Translations under genes and position numbers: made by a program
DNA from: Tropicimonas sp047971885
GTDB taxonomy: Bacteria > Pseudomonadota > Alphaproteobacteria > Rhodobacterales > Rhodobacteraceae
Direction of reading: 5' to 3'
NCBI RefSeq assembly: GCF_047971885.1
Contig: NZ_JBKEAE010000027.1
Span: 1 to 64,000 of the forward strand
DNA length: 64,000 nt
The notes under the pieces: model-generated
Told to the model about the DNA's origin: nothing
The model's database searches: none
Seen by the model: only the letters and a program-made list of their open reading frames with translations
Shown here: in pieces, positions 16,603 through 25,351 of the stretch
Numbering within the stretch: position 1 is the first letter of the stretch
How the letters are laid out: each line of letters begins with the position of its first letter

Positions 16603-17161
16603 CCTCGGCCCGGGCGAGCGCCTCGGGCGTGTCGAAATCCAGCAGATCGTTCGCGGTTGCACGGACAAGTTGTCCGGCCGGCAGGTCGCGCAGCAGGCTG
16701 CCCGCCCCCCGGTCGCCGGAAAGTGCGGACAGGGCGGCGAAAGAACCGGAGGGAAAACAGGCCGGCGGCATCGGGCACGTGCCGTCCGTCGCGGCCGAAG
16801 CCAGCCCCGCGCCGCAGGTGTCGGCGACCCTGCGGATAAGATGCGAGGTCAGGTTCGGCATGTCGCCCAGAACGATCACCAGCCGGTCGGCACCCAGTTC
16901 GGCGGCGCGGCTTACCCCGGCGCGAAGGCTGTCGGATTGCGCCGCCGCCGTGGCATCGAGCCGGACGCATTCGTATTCCGCCAGAAGCGCTGCAACCCGT
17001 GCCGAACAAACCGCGGCGAGCAGATGATCGAAGCCGCACCCCGCCAGCGCGCGCGCCGCATGCGAGACCAGCGGCGCGCCGGCAAACCCGGCCAGCAGCT
17101 TGTCCTCCGGTCCGAAGCGCCGCGACCGGCCTGCCGCCAGAAGCAGCCCGACCGTCGTCAT
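16574..17161 (-). CDS. mocA: Molybdenum-cofactor nucleotidyltransferase (MocA/MobA-like)
   Basis: 195 residues. Begins with the NTP-transferase motif LLLAAGRSRRFG and has LGDMPNLTSHLI, a divalent-metal site, in mid-protein. MocA attaches CMP to molybdopterin to make the MCD cofactor used by CO-dehydrogenase/xanthine-oxidase-type hydroxylases, matching the neighbouring cox genes. Its ATG overlaps the xdhC stop as ATGA. The start at 17161 is preferred; sequence further upstream belongs to xdhC. Assignment to MCD rather than MGD synthesis rests on context. Confidence 0.85.
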   Translation of the reverse strand: MTTVGLLLAAGRSRRFGPEDKLLAGFAGAPLVSHAARALAGCGFDHLLAAVCSARVAALLAEYECVRLDATAAAQSDSLRAGVSRAAELGADRLVIVLGDMPNLTSHLIRRVADTCGAGLASAATDGTCPMPPACFPSGSFAALSALSGDRGAGSLLRDLPAGQLVRATANDLLDFDTPEALARAEANAARRRNP

Positions 17162-18099
17162 GTCTGCGTCCGCATCGCTTCGTCCAGCACCTCGGCCAGC
17201 ACCGACACCGCCAGCGTTCCCGCATCGCGCGCCGAGGGCACCAGCCCGATCGGCCCCTTGAGCCGCGCAATGGCCTCTGGCGCGGCGCCCATCGCCGCGA
17301 GCATCATGTGGCGGGCGTCGCGGGCGCGCTGGCTGCCCTGCGATCCGATGTAGAAGGCGGGTGTTTCCAGCGCCCCGTGCAGCAGCGGCGGCTCCCAGTC
17401 GTGATCGTGAAAGAACAGGACGATCGCCGTCCACGGATCGACAGCCAGATCGCCGGGAAATGTCTGCCGCACCAGATGGCGGGTTTCGCAGCCGGCGGCG
17501 CGGCCGATTTCCAGCGTCTCCTCGTCCGGCGAGAGCAGCATGTTCGGATAGCCCGCCGATTGCACCAGCGCGGCGAAGGTGCTGGCCTCGGGTCCCTTGC
17601 CGAAGATCAGGAACCTGAGCGGCGGGGTGTAGCGGGCGCGAAACAGCGCACCGTCGCGCCCGGTTTCGCCTCGTTCGACCAGTCGCATCGCCCCCGACAG
17701 CGTGTCGGTTTCAAGCACGCAGACCCGCCGTTCGGCGCGGCATTCGGCGGCTCTCGCCAGCACCGCGCGGTCCGGTTCGGGCAGAAGCAGGATGTCCAGC
17801 CCGCCGCCGCAGGGAAGCTGGATGTCCATGAAGGGCGAGCCGCGGCCGTAGCGGATGATGCGCGGCGTGCCCGCCGCCAGCGTTTCCATCGCGTGGCGGG
17901 CAATGTCGGCCTCGACGCATCCCGACGACAGGGTGCCTGTCCTGCTGCCATCGGCGAACACGGTCATCGCCGCGCCGACCGGGCGATAGGACGGCCCCTC
18001 GACGCCGACGATCATCGCCAGAACGGCGGCGTCCGCACAGGAAACGAGCGCCTCGATCGGGTCGCGCAGCGGGCCGGTTTTCGGGGTTGGCTGGGTCAT
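17158..18099 (-). CDS. xdhC: XdhC/CoxI-family molybdenum hydroxylase maturation protein
   Basis: 313 residues. An N-terminal XdhC/CoxI domain with SSGCVEADIARHAMETL and GSPFMDIQLPCGGGLDI is followed by a C-terminal Rossmann-like domain (FLIFGKGPEASTFAALVQ, YIGSQGSQRARD). These proteins bind molybdenum cofactor and help sulfurate and insert it into xanthine-oxidase-family enzymes. It is divergent from the moxR-cox operon and translationally coupled to mocA, so the two minus-strand genes probably serve the Mo hydroxylase encoded on the plus strand. Confidence 0.9.
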   Translation of the reverse strand: MTQPTPKTGPLRDPIEALVSCADAAVLAMIVGVEGPSYRPVGAAMTVFADGSRTGTLSSGCVEADIARHAMETLAAGTPRIIRYGRGSPFMDIQLPCGGGLDILLLPEPDRAVLARAAECRAERRVCVLETDTLSGAMRLVERGETGRDGALFRARYTPPLRFLIFGKGPEASTFAALVQSAGYPNMLLSPDEETLEIGRAAGCETRHLVRQTFPGDLAVDPWTAIVLFFHDHDWEPPLLHGALETPAFYIGSQGSQRARDARHMMLAAMGAAPEAIARLKGPIGLVPSARDAGTLAVSVLAEVLDEAMRTQT

Positions 18100-18188
18100 C
18101 GGGTTCACGCCTGTTCTGGCACCGATCATGATCCGGGCGCGCCGCGCCCGCAAGCCCCCCTGCCGGGCGTGGACAGGCCGGCGGCGGC

Positions 18189-18198
18189 ACCATATGGT
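18189..18198. promoter_or_regulatory. Perfect 10-bp palindrome in the xdhC/moxR divergent gap
   Basis: ACCATATGGT is a perfect palindrome 28 bases before the GTG of the moxR gene and in the only space between the two divergent operons. It could be an operator or part of a promoter. No regulator gene is adjacent. Confidence 0.25.
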
Positions 18199-18225
18199 TT
18201 GCCTGACGACGAGGGAGACGCATCC

Positions 18226-19137
18226 GTGACAGCGATACCCACATCCATCGACGAGACGATTTCGCTTCTCGAAACGCAGAACTACATCTGCGGCCGGGCG
18301 CTCGGCACCGTGGCCTTTCTCGCGCTCAGGCTGAACAAGCCGCTGTTCCTCGAGGGCGAGGCCGGCGTCGGCAAGACCGAGATCGCCAGGGCGCTGTCGG
18401 CGGCGCTGGGGCGCCGGCTGATCCGCCTGCAATGCTACGAGGGGCTCGATACGTCCTCGGCCGTCTACGAATGGAACTTCACCGCGCAGATGGTGGCGAT
18501 CCGCACCGCCGAGGCCAGTGGCGAGGCCGACCGGCAATCGTTGCAGGAGGAACTGTTCTCGGGCAATTTCCTGATCCGGCGGCCGCTGCTCGAAGCGATG
18601 GAACCCCATGCCGAGGGCCCGCCCGTGCTGCTCATCGACGAGGTGGATCGCACCGACGAGCCGTTCGAGGCATTCCTGCTCGAGGCGCTGTCGGATTATC
18701 AGGTGACGATCCCCGAACTGGGCACCATCCGCGCCGCCGAACCGCCGATCGTCGTGCTGACATCGAACCGCACGCGCGAGGTGCACGACGCGCTCAAGCG
18801 CCGCTGCCTGTACCACTGGGTCGATTATCCGGATTTCGGGCGCGAGATGGAGATCCTGCGCGCCCGCGTACCGGTGGCGACCGAGACGCTTTCGGCCGAG
18901 GTCGTTGCCTTCGTGCAGGGCCTGCGGACCGAGGACCTGTTCAAGAAGCCGGGCGTGGCCGAGACGATAGACTGGGCGCGCTGCCTCGTCGCGCTCGATA
19001 CCGTTGCCCTGTCGCCCGAGGTGATATCCGACACGCTGGGCGGCCTGCTGAAATATCAGGACGACATCGCGCGCATCGCCGGAGGCGAGGCCGCGCGCAT
19101 TCTCGACGAGGCCCGCCGGCGCCTCGCGCCCGCCTGA
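18226..19137 (+). CDS. coxD: MoxR-type AAA+ ATPase (CoxD-like)
   Basis: 303 residues beginning at GTG 18226, just after GAGGGAG. Walker A is GEAGVGKTE (about residues 46-54) and Walker B is VLLIDEVDR; the SNRTREVHDALKRRC sensor/arginine-finger region is complete. MoxR ATPases work with VWA proteins to mature metal enzymes; CoxD with CoxE inserts sulfur and copper into CO dehydrogenase in Oligotropha. Here it overlaps the CoxE-like VWA gene by TGATG, the expected pairing. Closest to the MoxR proteins of form II cox clusters. Confidence 0.9.
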   Translation: MTAIPTSIDETISLLETQNYICGRALGTVAFLALRLNKPLFLEGEAGVGKTEIARALSAALGRRLIRLQCYEGLDTSSAVYEWNFTAQMVAIRTAEASGEADRQSLQEELFSGNFLIRRPLLEAMEPHAEGPPVLLIDEVDRTDEPFEAFLLEALSDYQVTIPELGTIRAAEPPIVVLTSNRTREVHDALKRRCLYHWVDYPDFGREMEILRARVPVATETLSAEVVAFVQGLRTEDLFKKPGVAETIDWARCLVALDTVALSPEVISDTLGGLLKYQDDIARIAGGEAARILDEARRRLAPA

Positions 19138-20366
19138 TGGCGGTATCGCGACGGCCCGTTCGGACGCAGGGCAGGCTGGTCGAGAACATCGTGCATTTCA
19201 CCCGCGCGCTGCGAAAGGCCGGGGTGAAGGTCGGCACGGCGCAGGTCGAGGACGCGGTGCGCGCGGTCGAGGCTGCCGGCTTCACGCGAAAGGCGGATTT
19301 CTACCACATCCTGCGTGCCACGCTGATCAACCGGGCCGACGATCTAGAGGTGTTCCGCCAGATTTTCGTCATGTTCTGGCGCGACCCCGAGTTTCTGGAA
19401 CACCTGATCCACATGCTGTCGCCGACGCTGCGGCGCGACGACGCGCCGGAGCCGAAGAAGGCCGCCCAACGCCGGGCAGCGGAATCGCTGGCAGACCGGG
19501 CGGATGTTCCGCGTCCGCCGCGCCGGGAGCGGCAGGAGATCGAGATCGACATGGCGATGAGTTGGTCGGCTTCGGAAACGCTGCGCGCGATGGATTTCGA
19601 ACAGATGAGCGCCGCCGAAGTTGCCGAGGCGAAGCGCGTCATCCGCGCCTTGCGCCTGCCCCTGCCGCCGGTTCCCACCCGACGGAAAACGGCCGCCCCG
19701 TCCGGGCGGACCCCGGACCTCGGCGCCACGCTGCGCCGGTCGTTCCGGCGCGGCGGCGAGATCGAACGGCTCTGCCTGCGCCGCCCGCGAAGCCGCCCGC
19801 CGGTGCTGGTGGCGCTGTGCGACATATCGGGCTCGATGTCGGTCTATTCGCGCATGCTGCTTTACTTCGTGCACACCTTGGCGACCGTGCAGGACGGCAA
19901 CTGGGGGCGGGTGCACGGCTTCACCTTCGGTACCCGGCTTTCCAACGTCACCCGCGCGCTGCATCGCAAGGATCCCGATCTGGCGCTTGAGGCGGTGGGC
20001 CGCGAGGCGCCCGACTGGCAGGGCGGCACCCGGATCGGCGCGGCGCTGGAGCGGTTCAACAAGGACTGGTCGCGCCGGGTGCTGGGGCAGGGCGCGGTGG
20101 TGCTGCTGATCACCGACGGGCTGGAGCGCGGCGATATCGCCCTGCTCGAGACGCAGGCGGAGCGGCTCGCGCTGTCGTGCCGGCGGCTGATCTGGCTCAA
20201 CCCGCTGCTGCGCTACGACGGTTTCGCGCCGCTGGCCGGCGGGGTGTGCGCGCTGTTGCCGCGGGTCGACGCGCTGCATGCCTGCCACTCGCTCGATTCG
20301 CTTGCCGATATCGGGCGCGCGCTGTCGGGCAGCGGCGACAAGGCGCGATTGCTGCGCGCGCGGTAA
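19137..20366 (+). CDS. coxE: VWA-domain protein CoxE
   Basis: 409 residues. An N-terminal helical part is followed by a basic/Pro linker and a C-terminal von Willebrand A domain with the MIDAS motif DISGSMS (about residue 228), then GGTRIGAAL and LLITDGLERGD. Partner of the MoxR ATPase in metal-centre maturation. Its start overlaps the moxR stop. A 131-base gap follows, so coxGSLM may have an additional promoter. Confidence 0.9.
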   Translation: MAVSRRPVRTQGRLVENIVHFTRALRKAGVKVGTAQVEDAVRAVEAAGFTRKADFYHILRATLINRADDLEVFRQIFVMFWRDPEFLEHLIHMLSPTLRRDDAPEPKKAAQRRAAESLADRADVPRPPRRERQEIEIDMAMSWSASETLRAMDFEQMSAAEVAEAKRVIRALRLPLPPVPTRRKTAAPSGRTPDLGATLRRSFRRGGEIERLCLRRPRSRPPVLVALCDISGSMSVYSRMLLYFVHTLATVQDGNWGRVHGFTFGTRLSNVTRALHRKDPDLALEAVGREAPDWQGGTRIGAALERFNKDWSRRVLGQGAVVLLITDGLERGDIALLETQAERLALSCRRLIWLNPLLRYDGFAPLAGGVCALLPRVDALHACHSLDSLADIGRALSGSGDKARLLRAR

Positions 20367-20497
20367 TGCCGCGTCGCAGCATCGCCGCATGGGTGAAAAC
20401 CCTTTTGCACCATTGCGTTAGCCATGCGTCAAAACGGTTGCTTTGTCGGGCGGGCGGCTTAATCTCGTAGCCGAAACGGGAGGAGCGCGCGAACATC

Positions 20498-20971
20498 ATG
20501 GACATGACCGGGGAATACCGGATCGATGCCGCACGGGATAAGGTCTGGGCGGCGCTCAACGATGCGGGGGTGCTGAAGGCGTGCATTCCGGGCTGCGAGG
20601 AGCTTGCCTGGACCGGCGACACCACGCTTGCCGCCGAGGTGGTACAGAAAATCGGACCGGTCAAGGCCCGTTTCAAGGGCGAGGTCGAACTGCTCAACAT
20701 CGTACCGAGCGAAAGCTACACGATCCAGGGCGAGGGCAAGGGCGGCGTGGCCGGTTTTGCCAAGGGGGCCGCCGATGTCACCCTGGCCGAGGATTCGGAC
20801 GGGACGGTGCTGGCCTATGTCGTCCATGCGCAGGTCGGCGGAAAACTGGCGCAGCTTGGCAACCGGCTGATCAACTCCACCTCGAAGAAGCTTGCCGGCA
20901 AGTTCTTCGACAATTTCAGCAATCATCTGAACGGAAACGCGATACCCGCCGGGGAGGCGCAGCAAGACTGA
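20498..20971 (+). CDS. coxG: CoxG-like SRPBCC (START-fold) protein
   Basis: 157 residues, one SRPBCC domain starting MDMTGEYRIDAARDKVWAAL. It has the CoxG-type IPGCEEL and GPVKARFKGEVEL motifs and a short amphipathic C-terminus. CoxG anchors CO dehydrogenase to the membrane in Oligotropha and has been linked to quinone delivery for atmospheric-CO/Mo hydroxylases. Preceded by GGGAGGAG. It begins the structural-gene part of the operon. Confidence 0.88.
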   Translation: MDMTGEYRIDAARDKVWAALNDAGVLKACIPGCEELAWTGDTTLAAEVVQKIGPVKARFKGEVELLNIVPSESYTIQGEGKGGVAGFAKGAADVTLAEDSDGTVLAYVVHAQVGGKLAQLGNRLINSTSKKLAGKFFDNFSNHLNGNAIPAGEAQQD

Positions 20972-21027
20972 TCCGCCGGACCAAGCCAACGGGCGGGCGC
21001 GAGCCCGCCGCTGCAAGGGAGGAATAG

Positions 21028-21498
21028 ATGGCGAGTGTGAAACTGACGGTGAACGGGCGCAAGGTCAGCCGCGAGGTGCCCGACAATACGCTTCTTTCAG
21101 AGTTCCTGCGCGAGGAACTGCGGCTGACCGGCACCCATGTCGGGTGCGACACCAGCCAGTGCGGCGCCTGCGTGGTCCACCTGAACGGCAAGGCGGTGAA
21201 ATCGTGCACCACGCTGGCCGCCGCCACCTCGGGCGGCGCCGTTACCACGATCGAGGGGCTGGCGAACGGCGGGCTTCACCCGATGCAGCAGGCCTTCAAC
21301 GACAATCACGGCCTGCAATGCGGCTTCTGTACGCCGGGCATGATCATGACCGGAGTGGACATGGTGAACCGCTACCGGGCCGAGGGCCGCGAACTGACCG
21401 AACAGGCGATCCGTCACGAACTCGAGGGCAATATCTGCCGCTGCACCGGCTACCACAATATCGTCAGATCGATTCAGGACGCCGCATCCCGGATGTGA
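21028..21498 (+). CDS. coxS: Molybdenum hydroxylase small subunit, [2Fe-2S] protein (CoxS-like)
   Basis: 156 residues, complete. The plant-type [2Fe-2S] site is in VGCDTSQCGACVVHLNGKAVKSC and the second cluster is held by CGFCTPGMI and CRCTGYHNI. It passes electrons from the molybdenum site in CoxL to FAD in CoxM. Preceded by AAGGGAGG; 57 bases before the coxL start. Confidence 0.95.
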   Translation: MASVKLTVNGRKVSREVPDNTLLSEFLREELRLTGTHVGCDTSQCGACVVHLNGKAVKSCTTLAAATSGGAVTTIEGLANGGLHPMQQAFNDNHGLQCGFCTPGMIMTGVDMVNRYRAEGRELTEQAIRHELEGNICRCTGYHNIVRSIQDAASRM

Positions 21499-21555
21499 GC
21501 GCCGCGTCTCCCGGGGCCAGCCCCGGCGATGGCGCGCAGACAGGGGAGGATACCC

Positions 21556-23916
21556 ATGAGCGAAGGCATTGGCGCGCGCGTGAAGCGCAAGGAAGACTAA
21601 CGGTTCATCACCGGCAAGGGCCGCTACACCGACGATATCCGCATGGACAATCAGGCCTATGCCGCCTTTGTCCGCAGCCCGCACGCCCATGCGCGCGTGG
21701 CCGGCATCGACACCTCTGCCGCCGAGGGCATGGACGGGGTTGTCGCCGTGCTGAACGGCCGGCAGCTTACCGGCGACGGGATCGGCAACATCATCTGCGG
21801 CTGGGCGGTAACCTCGAAGGACGGCAGCCCGATGAACATGGGCGCATGGTCGGCGCTGGCCACCGATACGGTGCGCTACGTCGGCGATGCGGTGGCGGTG
21901 GTCATCGCCGACTCGCCGGCCGAAGCCCAACTGGCCGCCGAGGCGGTCGAGGTCGAATACGAGGAGCTTCCGGTCCTGGTCTCGACCCTCGACGCGCTGG
22001 CGGAAGGTGCTGCGCAGATTCACGACAACGCCCCCGGCAACCTGATCTACGACTGGGAAATCGGCGATGCGGCGGCGACCGACGCGGCGCTGGCCGGATC
22101 GGCCCACGTGACCGAGATGCGCATCACCAACAACCGGCTCAGCCCGAACGCGATGGAACCGCGCTCGGCCGTGGCGATCTACGATTCGGGCGAGGATCAC
22201 TACACGCTCTATACCACCAGCCAGAACCCGCATGTGGCGCGGCTGGTCCTGTCGGCCTTCTACAATATCGCGCCCGAGCACAAGCTGCGGGTGATCGCGC
22301 CCGATGTTGGCGGCGGTTTCGGCTCGAAGATCTTCATCTACCCGGAAGAGATCACCTGCCTCTGGGCGTCGATGAAGACCGGCCGGTCGGTGAAATGGAC
22401 CGCCGGCCGGGGCGAGGCCTTCATGACCGACGCCCACGGGCGCGACCACATTACCACCGCGAAGATGGGCTTCGATGCGGAGGGGCGGATCACCGGTTTC
22501 AAGATCGACACCATCGCCAATTTCGGCGCCTACATGTCGCTCTTCTCGTCCTCGGTTCCGACCTATCTCTATGCGACGCTGCTGTCGGGGCAGTACGATA
22601 TTGCCAATATCCACTGCAACGTGCGGGCGGTCTATACCAATACCGTGCCGGTCGATGCCTATCGCGGCGCCGGCCGGCCCGAGGCCTGTTTCGTCGTCGA
22701 GCGGATGATGGAGACCGCCGCGCGCGAGTTGCGGCTGGATCCGGCCGACCTGCGCCGGCGCAACTTCATCACCGAATTTCCGCACCAGACGCCCGTTATC
22801 ATGGCCTATGACGCGGGCGATTTCGGCGGCAACATGGACAAGGCCCAGGCCGCCGCCGACGTTGCCGGCTTTGCCGCCCGCAAGGCCGAGGCGGCGGCGC
22901 GCGGCAAGCTGCGGGGCCTGGGCTATTCGGCCTATATCGAGGCCTGCGGGATCGCGCCCTCGGCGGCGGTCGGATCGCTTGGTGCCGGGGTAGGCCTGTG
23001 GGAATCGGCCGAGGTGCGGGTGAATCCCGTCGGCACGGTCGAGGTTCTGACCGGCAGCCACAGCCACGGGCAGGGGCACGAGACGACCTTTGCCCAGATT
23101 GTCGCCGAACGCTTCGGCATTCCGGTCGACAACGTGCAGGTGATCCACGGCGATACCGACAAGGTGCAGTTCGGCATGGGCACCTATGGCTCGCGCTCGG
23201 GGGCGGTGGGCATGTCGGCCATTGTCAAGGCGATGGACAAGGTCGAGGCCAAGGTCAGGAAGATCGCCGCCCACCAGCTCGAAGCCAGCGAAAGCGACAT
23301 CGTGATCGAGGCGGGCGAGGTCAAGGTTGCCGGCACCGATCGCAAGATGGCCTGGCACGAGGTCGGGCTGGCGGCCTATCTCGCCCACAACCTGCCCGAG
23401 GGAATGGAGCCGGGGCTCAAGGAGGGCGCCTTCTACGACCCGACCAACTTCACCTTCCCGGCAGGTGTCTACATTGCCGAGGTCGAGATCGACCCGGATA
23501 CCGGCGTGACCGAGATCGTCCGCTTCACCGCCGCCGACGATTTCGGCACCATCATCAATCCGATGATCGTCGAGGGACAGGTGCATGGTGGCGTGGCGCA
23601 GGGCATCGGTCAGGCGATGCTTGAACATGTGGTCTATGATTCGGACGGCCAGCTTCTGACCGGCTCCTACATGGATTACACCATGCCGCGCGCTGACGAC
23701 CTGCCCAGCTATACGCTGGAGCACAACACCACCGTCTGCCCCGGCAACCCGCTGGGGATGAAAGGCTGCGGCGAGGCGGGGGCCATCGGCACGCCGCCAG
23801 CGGTCATCAACGCGATCACCGATGCCATCGGCACCAACGATCTGGAAATGCCCGCAACCCCGCAGGCGGTCTGGCGCGCGCTGCGCGCCGTCTCCGCCCC
23901 CGTGGCGGCCGAGTGA
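21556..23916 (+). pseudogene. coxL: Form II CO-dehydrogenase-like large subunit (coxL), interrupted by an in-frame TAA at codon 15
   Basis: The natural start at 21556 (GGAGGA upstream) encodes MSEGIGARVKRKED, then TAA (21598-21600), then RFITGKGRYTDDI and 771 more in-frame residues to 23916. The protein is otherwise intact. The family has an aromatic or other residue at this position (typically KEDYRF), and TAC to TAA is a single-base change. The active-site loop is AYRGAGR (22657-22677), the form II type, not the AYxCSFR of true CO dehydrogenases, so the substrate is unknown. An ATG at 21643 could restart translation and lose 29 residues. Alternatives are recent gene death, a truncated but active protein, or a sequence error. 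Confidence 0.85.
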
Positions 23917-23929
23917 GGGAGGACAGGCA

Positions 23930-24727
23930 ATGTATGCAACGACCTACCACAAGCCCGAAACGCTGGAAGCGGCGGCGGCACTGCTCGACGCCTGCGACGA
24001 GGCGGTGATTCTCGCCGGCGGCCATACGCTTCTGCCGACGATGAAGAACCATCTCGCCGCGCCGAGCGATCTGGTCGATATCCGCGCCATTCCGGGTCTT
24101 GTCGGAATCGCCGACGAGGGTGGCACGCTGATTGTCGGCGCCGCCACCACCCATGCCGAAGTGGCCGCGAGCCCGCTGGTCGCGGCGGCCTGCCCGGCGC
24201 TCGCCCGGCTTGCCACCGGCATCGGCGACCCGGCGGTGCGCCATGTGGGCACCATCGGTGGCTCGGTTGCAAACGACGACCCGGCGGCGGATTACCCGGC
24301 TGCCGTTCTGGCGCTTGGCGCGACCATCGTCACCAACCGGCGCGAGATCGCTGCTGACGATTTCTTCGTCGGCCTGTTTGCCACGGCGCTCGGGGAAGGC
24401 GAGATCATCACCGCCTTCCGCTTCCCGCCCTGCGAAGCGGCGGGCTACTCCAAGTTCCGCAACCCGGCCTCGCGCTATGCGATGGCCGGGGTCTTCGTGG
24501 CGCGGAGCGGCGGAGCGGTTCGCGTGGCGGTTACCGGCGCGGGCGAGGATGGCGTTTTCCGCCACGAAGGGCTCGAAGCGGCACTGGCGGCGCGGTTTGC
24601 CCCCGAGGCTGTCGATGGTGTCGCGATCCCGTCCGAGGGGCTGCTGTCCGATCTTCATGCGGCGGCGGACTACCGGGCGCATCTGATCGGCGTCATGGCC
24701 AAACGCGCCGTGGCCTCGGCGCTCTGA
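23930..24727 (+). CDS. coxM: Molybdenum hydroxylase FAD subunit (CoxM-like)
   Basis: 265 residues. The N-terminal FAD_binding_5 domain has ILAGGHTLLPTMK (about 28-40) and the second FAD motif TIGGSVANDDPAADYPA near residue 104; the C-terminal CO_deh_flav_C domain is complete. It carries electrons from the CoxS clusters to the acceptor. Starts 13 bases after coxL behind GAGGGAGGA, and is intact even though coxL is interrupted. A terminator-like hairpin follows. Confidence 0.93.
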   Translation: MYATTYHKPETLEAAAALLDACDEAVILAGGHTLLPTMKNHLAAPSDLVDIRAIPGLVGIADEGGTLIVGAATTHAEVAASPLVAAACPALARLATGIGDPAVRHVGTIGGSVANDDPAADYPAAVLALGATIVTNRREIAADDFFVGLFATALGEGEIITAFRFPPCEAAGYSKFRNPASRYAMAGVFVARSGGAVRVAVTGAGEDGVFRHEGLEAALAARFAPEAVDGVAIPSEGLLSDLHAAADYRAHLIGVMAKRAVASAL

Positions 24728-24763
24728 TCGCCGTCCGGGCGACTCATCGGGAACGGATTCGCG

Positions 24764-24782
24764 GGGCGCCCTGGTGGCGCCC
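24764..24782 (+). terminator. Terminator-like hairpin after coxM
   Basis: GGGCGCC, loop CTGGT, GGCGCCC, followed by TGACCATTTTG, 37 bases after the coxM stop. A 7-bp GC stem with a short T-run fits an intrinsic terminator for the cox operon. Confidence 0.6.
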
Positions 24783-25141
24783 TGACCATTTTGTCGCAGC
24801 GAAAGGGTGTGTCCGGCCGGTTTCGGTGCCGCGACTGAGGCGAAAGCACAACATCTGGTTCTTACGCTGCGGTGCGGCAAATTTTGTCACGCCACGGCAG
24901 ATGTTTACCGGGGTTAATTGAACCTTGCGGCGTTCCTTATCGGCTAAACCCCATATCTGGTTTTGCTTTCTCTCTTGTCCACAAACTGTGTATAATTTTC
25001 GATGTTAAGGAAGTGAATCGGAGACCTTGGCCGGAACTGATTTTACGCATCCGGTCAAGTAAAACATTTGTGGCGAGGTCTGAATAAAGGCGTTGACCTC
25101 TTGGACTCGCCACGTCAGGTTGTGTGGGCGGGCCGATGAGT

Positions 25142-25186
25142 CACAAGATATAGTGGGTCGGCTGGCGAGCGAGATAGATATCAGTG
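25142..25186 (+). promoter_or_regulatory. NrdR-type box (plus weak second box) upstream of nrdJ
   Basis: CACAAGATATAGTG at 25142-25155 matches 13 of 14 positions of the NrdR consensus CACWATATATWGTG. A second, poor match (GATAGATATCAGTG, 25173-25186) begins exactly 31 bases later, the three-helical-turn spacing normal for NrdR box pairs. NrdR represses ribonucleotide reductase genes when dATP is high. The first box is well supported, the second mainly by spacing. Confidence 0.6.
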
Positions 25187-25194
25187 AATTGTAG

Positions 25195-25212
25195 GGGCCC
25201 GGAACCGGGCCC
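25195..25212 (+). other. GC hairpin in the nrdJ leader
   Basis: GGGCCCG-GAAC-CGGGCCC forms a 7-bp perfect stem, about 140 bases before the nrdJ start and just after the NrdR-type boxes. No T-run follows, so it is not a standard terminator; it may shape the 5' leader. Confidence 0.45.
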
Positions 25213-25351
25213 GGTTGCGCCCGTTTGCCGGACGGGGACGGTATCGTTCGTTCGTTACTCCGCAGGATGAAGAGGGCCGCAACGGGAAGGTTGCGTGCCG
25301 GAGCAGACAGAACCACCGCTCGGCAGGGGCGGACAGAACGCGGGACAGATA

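Larger units (their letters stand above)
24728..25351 (+). other. 624-base non-coding region between coxM and nrdJ
   Basis: It contains the cox operon hairpin, a stretch of lower GC around 24840-25020 with a perfect TATAAT at 24991-24996, the NrdR-type box at 25142-25155 and a strong GC hairpin at 25195-25212. No gene with coding character was seen. Either a long nrdJ leader or a small RNA gene could lie here. I found no convincing B12-box sequence, so a cobalamin riboswitch is not supported. Confidence 0.6.

Noticed and set aside
21598..21600. Selenocysteine or pyrrolysine recoding in coxL
   Set aside because: The codon is TAA; these recoding events use TGA and TAG.
21097..23724. Very long open frame on the minus strand opposite coxS/coxL
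   Set aside because: It is antisense to well-conserved genes and has His/Arg/Gly-rich composition typical of shadow frames in GC-rich DNA.
24728..25351. Cobalamin riboswitch upstream of nrdJ
   Set aside because: No B12-box-like sequence was seen; the leader has a NrdR-type box and a simple hairpin instead.
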